Below, in pieces: positions 61,861 to 64,000 of a DNA stretch of 64,000 bases (the first letter of the stretch is position 1; each line of letters begins with the position of its first letter). A program made the position numbers and the translations under genes. The notes under the pieces were generated by a model. The model saw only the letters and a list, made by a program, of their open reading frames with translations, made no database searches and was not told the DNA's origin. This DNA is from Haloarcula rubra (GTDB lineage Archaea > Halobacteriota > Halobacteria > Halobacteriales > Haloarculaceae), in assembly GCF_019599465.1 (NCBI RefSeq), contig NZ_RKLR01000004.1:1-64000 (forward strand), given 5' to 3'.

Positions 61861-61932
61861 CCGGCGGTGCAGAAACGGGGCCGACTCCGAGCGACCGAAG
61901 GGCTATTACACGGGTCACGCCACCCTTCGGGT

Positions 61933-63492
61933 ATGCAAGTCGGGCTCGTCATCCTCGACGGCTGGGGCCTCAACCCGGACGACGACGTACGGGACGCCGT
62001 GGCCGCGGCCGACACGCCGAACTTCGACCGGTACTGGGACGCAGGCGCACACTCGACGCTGGAGACCCACGGCCGCCGGGTCGGTCTCCCGGAGGGCCAG
62101 ATGGGGAACTCCGAGGTGGGCCACCTCAACATCGGCGCCGGCCGCGTCGTCAAGCAGGACTCCGCTCGCGTCAGCGACAGTATCGCTCGCTCGCGGGGCG
62201 AGAGCCCACCGGACGACGCCGCACAGGACCCCGCGTTCTTCGAGAACTCCGAGATTCTGTCGGCGTTCGACTACGCGGCCGACAACGACGGCCGGGTCCA
62301 CTTCATGGGGCTGGTCTCTGACGGCGGCGTCCACTCCTACCAGGACCACCTGCACGCGCTCATCGAACTCGCCGGCGAGCGCGGCGCCGACGCCGTGACC
62401 CACGTCTTCACCGACGGTCGGGACACCTCGCCGACAGGCGGCGAGGACTACCTCACGGAACTGGCGGCCCACGCCGACGAACACGGCACCGGCCACGTCG
62501 CCACCGTCTCGGGCCGCTACTACGCGATGGACCGCGACCAGAACTGGGAGCGGACCCGCCGGGCCTACGACGCCATCGTCAACCGCGAGGCCGAGTTCAC
62601 GGCGGAGACGGCCGTCGACGCCGTCACCGAGTCCTACGAGCGTGGCGAGACCGACGAGTTCGTCGAACCGACGCTCGTCTCCGGTCGGCCGGCCCTGGAC
62701 GACGGCGACGCGGCCGTCTTCTTCAACTTCCGCTCGGACCGCGCCCGGCAACTCACCCGGATGCTCGCCGACATCCGCCCCGAGGACTGGGGCGCAGACA
62801 CCGACCCGCCGGCGACGCGGCTGGTGACGATGACCCAGTACGACGCCACCTTCGACGTGCCCGTCGCCTTCCCGCCGAACCAGCCAGAGAACGTGCTCGG
62901 CGAGATGCTCGCGGAGGCCGGCGAGACACAACTCCGCCTCGCCGAGTCCGAGAAGTACCCCCACGTCACCTACTTCCTCAACGGCGGCCGCGAGGTGGAG
63001 TTCGAGGGCGAGATTCGCCACATCGTCGAGAGCCCCGACGTGCCCACCTACGACCTCCAGCCGGAGATGAGCGCCCCCGAAGTGACCGACACCGCCGTCG
63101 ACGTCGTCGAGACGGAGGACCCCGGCGCGATGGTGCTCAACTACGCGAACCCGGACATGGTGGGCCACACCGGTGACTTCGACGCCGCCGTCGAGGCCGT
63201 CGAAGCCGTCGACGAGCAACTGGGCCGCCTCGCCGAGACGGTCCAGTCGGCCGGCGGCCACCTGTTGGTCTGTGCCGACCACGGGAACGCCGACGACATG
63301 GGCACCGAGGACGACCCGCACACCGCCCACACGACCAACCCGGTGCCGTTCGTCTACCTCTCGCCGGACGGCACCGCCGACGGGAAGACGGCCCGTGACG
63401 GCGGCACCCTCGCCGACCTCGCGCCGACGATGCTCACGCTGATGGGCATCGACCGACCCGAGGAGATGACCGGCACGCCGCTGGTCGAGTAG
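61933..63492 (+). CDS. gpmI: 2,3-bisphosphoglycerate-independent phosphoglycerate mutase
   Basis: The 519-residue protein has the iPGM phosphatase-fold ligands: LVILDGWG (Asp9), the catalytic-Ser block GQMGNSEVGHLN (Ser60) and, near the C-terminus, CADHGNADDMG. It is the bacterial-type BPG-independent enzyme, known in haloarchaea, and interconverts 3- and 2-phosphoglycerate. The start is ATG 61933. It ends two bases from a convergent gene. Confidence 0.95.
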   Translation: MQVGLVILDGWGLNPDDDVRDAVAAADTPNFDRYWDAGAHSTLETHGRRVGLPEGQMGNSEVGHLNIGAGRVVKQDSARVSDSIARSRGESPPDDAAQDPAFFENSEILSAFDYAADNDGRVHFMGLVSDGGVHSYQDHLHALIELAGERGADAVTHVFTDGRDTSPTGGEDYLTELAAHADEHGTGHVATVSGRYYAMDRDQNWERTRRAYDAIVNREAEFTAETAVDAVTESYERGETDEFVEPTLVSGRPALDDGDAAVFFNFRSDRARQLTRMLADIRPEDWGADTDPPATRLVTMTQYDATFDVPVAFPPNQPENVLGEMLAEAGETQLRLAESEKYPHVTYFLNGGREVEFEGEIRHIVESPDVPTYDLQPEMSAPEVTDTAVDVVETEDPGAMVLNYANPDMVGHTGDFDAAVEAVEAVDEQLGRLAETVQSAGGHLLVCADHGNADDMGTEDDPHTAHTTNPVPFVYLSPDGTADGKTARDGGTLADLAPTMLTLMGIDRPEEMTGTPLVE

Positions 63493-63493
63493 C

Positions 63494-64000
63494 TCAGTTC
63501 TCCAGTCTCTCGTTGGCCCGCGAGAGTTCGTACCGAATCACCAGCGGGTCGATGTCCTCGACCAGTTCGTCGCGTTCTACCCGGATAGCGTCGGCGTCGC
63601 CCGGCGGGAACGCCGCGGCCAGTTCGACGGCCCGGTCGAAGTCGTCCCGGGCCGCCGACAGCAGTTCGTAGGCGGCCTCGTCGTTGCCGGCCTCCCACTC
63701 CCACTCGCCCGCCGCGCGCCGCTCTCGGGCGCACTCGACGCGCGCGGCCACGAGGTCGGCGATGACCGTCTCGGTCTCCGTGCGGGCGGTGTCCGGGTCG
63801 CCGTCGAAGGGGCTCCCCTCGGCGGTCACGAGACGCGCGACGACGCGGTAGGCGTCCAGCGCGTCCTCCAGCGCCGCGACGCGGTCGGCGGGGTCGGCCG
63901 TCTCGTCCACGGCGTCGGCGGCCTCACGAGCGTCTTCGAGGGGTCGGGCCGCGACGGTCGCTTCGAGGTCGTCGGCCGCCGCGAGGCCGGTCTGGGCGGG
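63494..64000 (-). CDS. Helical protein of unknown function (truncated by the window edge)
   Basis: The frame encodes at least 168 residues and is open to the right edge, so the start lies beyond. It consists of helices rich in Ala, Glu and Arg, such as ALEDALDAYRVVARLVTAEG and ELLSAARDDFDRAVELAAAF. It could be a coiled-coil protein. An ATG-like GTG at 63910 exists, but the upstream sequence remains open and coding in style. Confidence 0.6.
   Translation of the reverse strand, partial: PAQTGLAAADDLEATVAARPLEDAREAADAVDETADPADRVAALEDALDAYRVVARLVTAEGSPFDGDPDTARTETETVIADLVAARVECARERRAAGEWEWEAGNDEAAYELLSAARDDFDRAVELAAAFPPGDADAIRVERDELVEDIDPLVIRYELSRANERLEN

Overview
This window comes from an extremely halophilic archaeon (class Halobacteria), most like the Haloarcula clade. 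The support is high GC, strongly acidic proteins, many haloarchaea-only small proteins, ATG/GTG starts with little or no leader, and archaeal markers: MptA-type GTP cyclohydrolase, HerA/NurA, AhbA-AhbB siroheme decarboxylase, a TrmB-family regulator and several bacterio-opsin-activator (HTH_10) regulators. Coding density is high. No gene-free stretch exceeds about 300 bases; the longest gaps are 28273-28533, 11206-11428, 48579-48796, 15444-15660 and 54358-54569. I see no CRISPR array, rRNA, prophage or origin. The only mobile-element trace is the C-terminal end of an integrase-type transposase at the left edge.

Layout. 1-15 kb holds housekeeping and accessory metabolism: MOSC protein, amino-acid permease fused to USP domains, cyclophilin, epoxide-hydrolase-like enzyme, HtrA protease, F420-reductase-like protein, TrpD2-like protein, fused siroheme decarboxylase, MptA, TrmB regulator, DUF255 protein, cytochrome P450 and FxsA, then tRNA-Ile(GAT). 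15.6-22.5 kb is the most interesting part, a probable anaerobic-respiration/redox island. It contains DUF2249 plus an NnrS-like membrane protein, a NarO/DmsR-like Cys-motif regulator, a radical SAM/SPASM enzyme translationally coupled to a CGCGG-motif candidate RiPP precursor, an SRPBCC protein and a second HTH_10 regulator. Five perfect CGAA-N4-TTCG palindromes precede genes here, four of them at comparable distances from starts.

22.5-35 kb holds IDI, a short-chain dehydrogenase, a 7TM-PAS histidine kinase, an acidic-tailed MoaB/MogA-like protein, a Tat-exported propeller, an aldo/keto reductase, an MBL hydrolase and the overlapping pyrG-guaA operon. 35-48 kb holds membrane proteins, PspA/IM30, an SLC13-type transporter, ThrRS, UspA and a KaiC-like ATPase with a DUF7504-like partner. 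48-64 kb holds a gamma-carbonic-anhydrase-like protein, a GCS2-like ligase with an acidic insertion, a lipoprotein, a peroxiredoxin, an overlapping DUF1611/dipeptide-epimerase pair (DgcN/DgcA-like), a Bax-inhibitor-like protein, HerA and NurA, a cation exchanger and iPGM.

How parts fit together. The 17-22 kb cluster looks like one regulon: a Cys-motif regulator encoded inside it plausibly acts at the palindromes and would control NO-linked membrane functions and an uncharacterised peptide-modification pair. AhbA-AhbB could feed heme supply to the same respiratory state. All functions are read from sequence motifs without database searches, so family names for small haloarchaeal proteins are the least certain.
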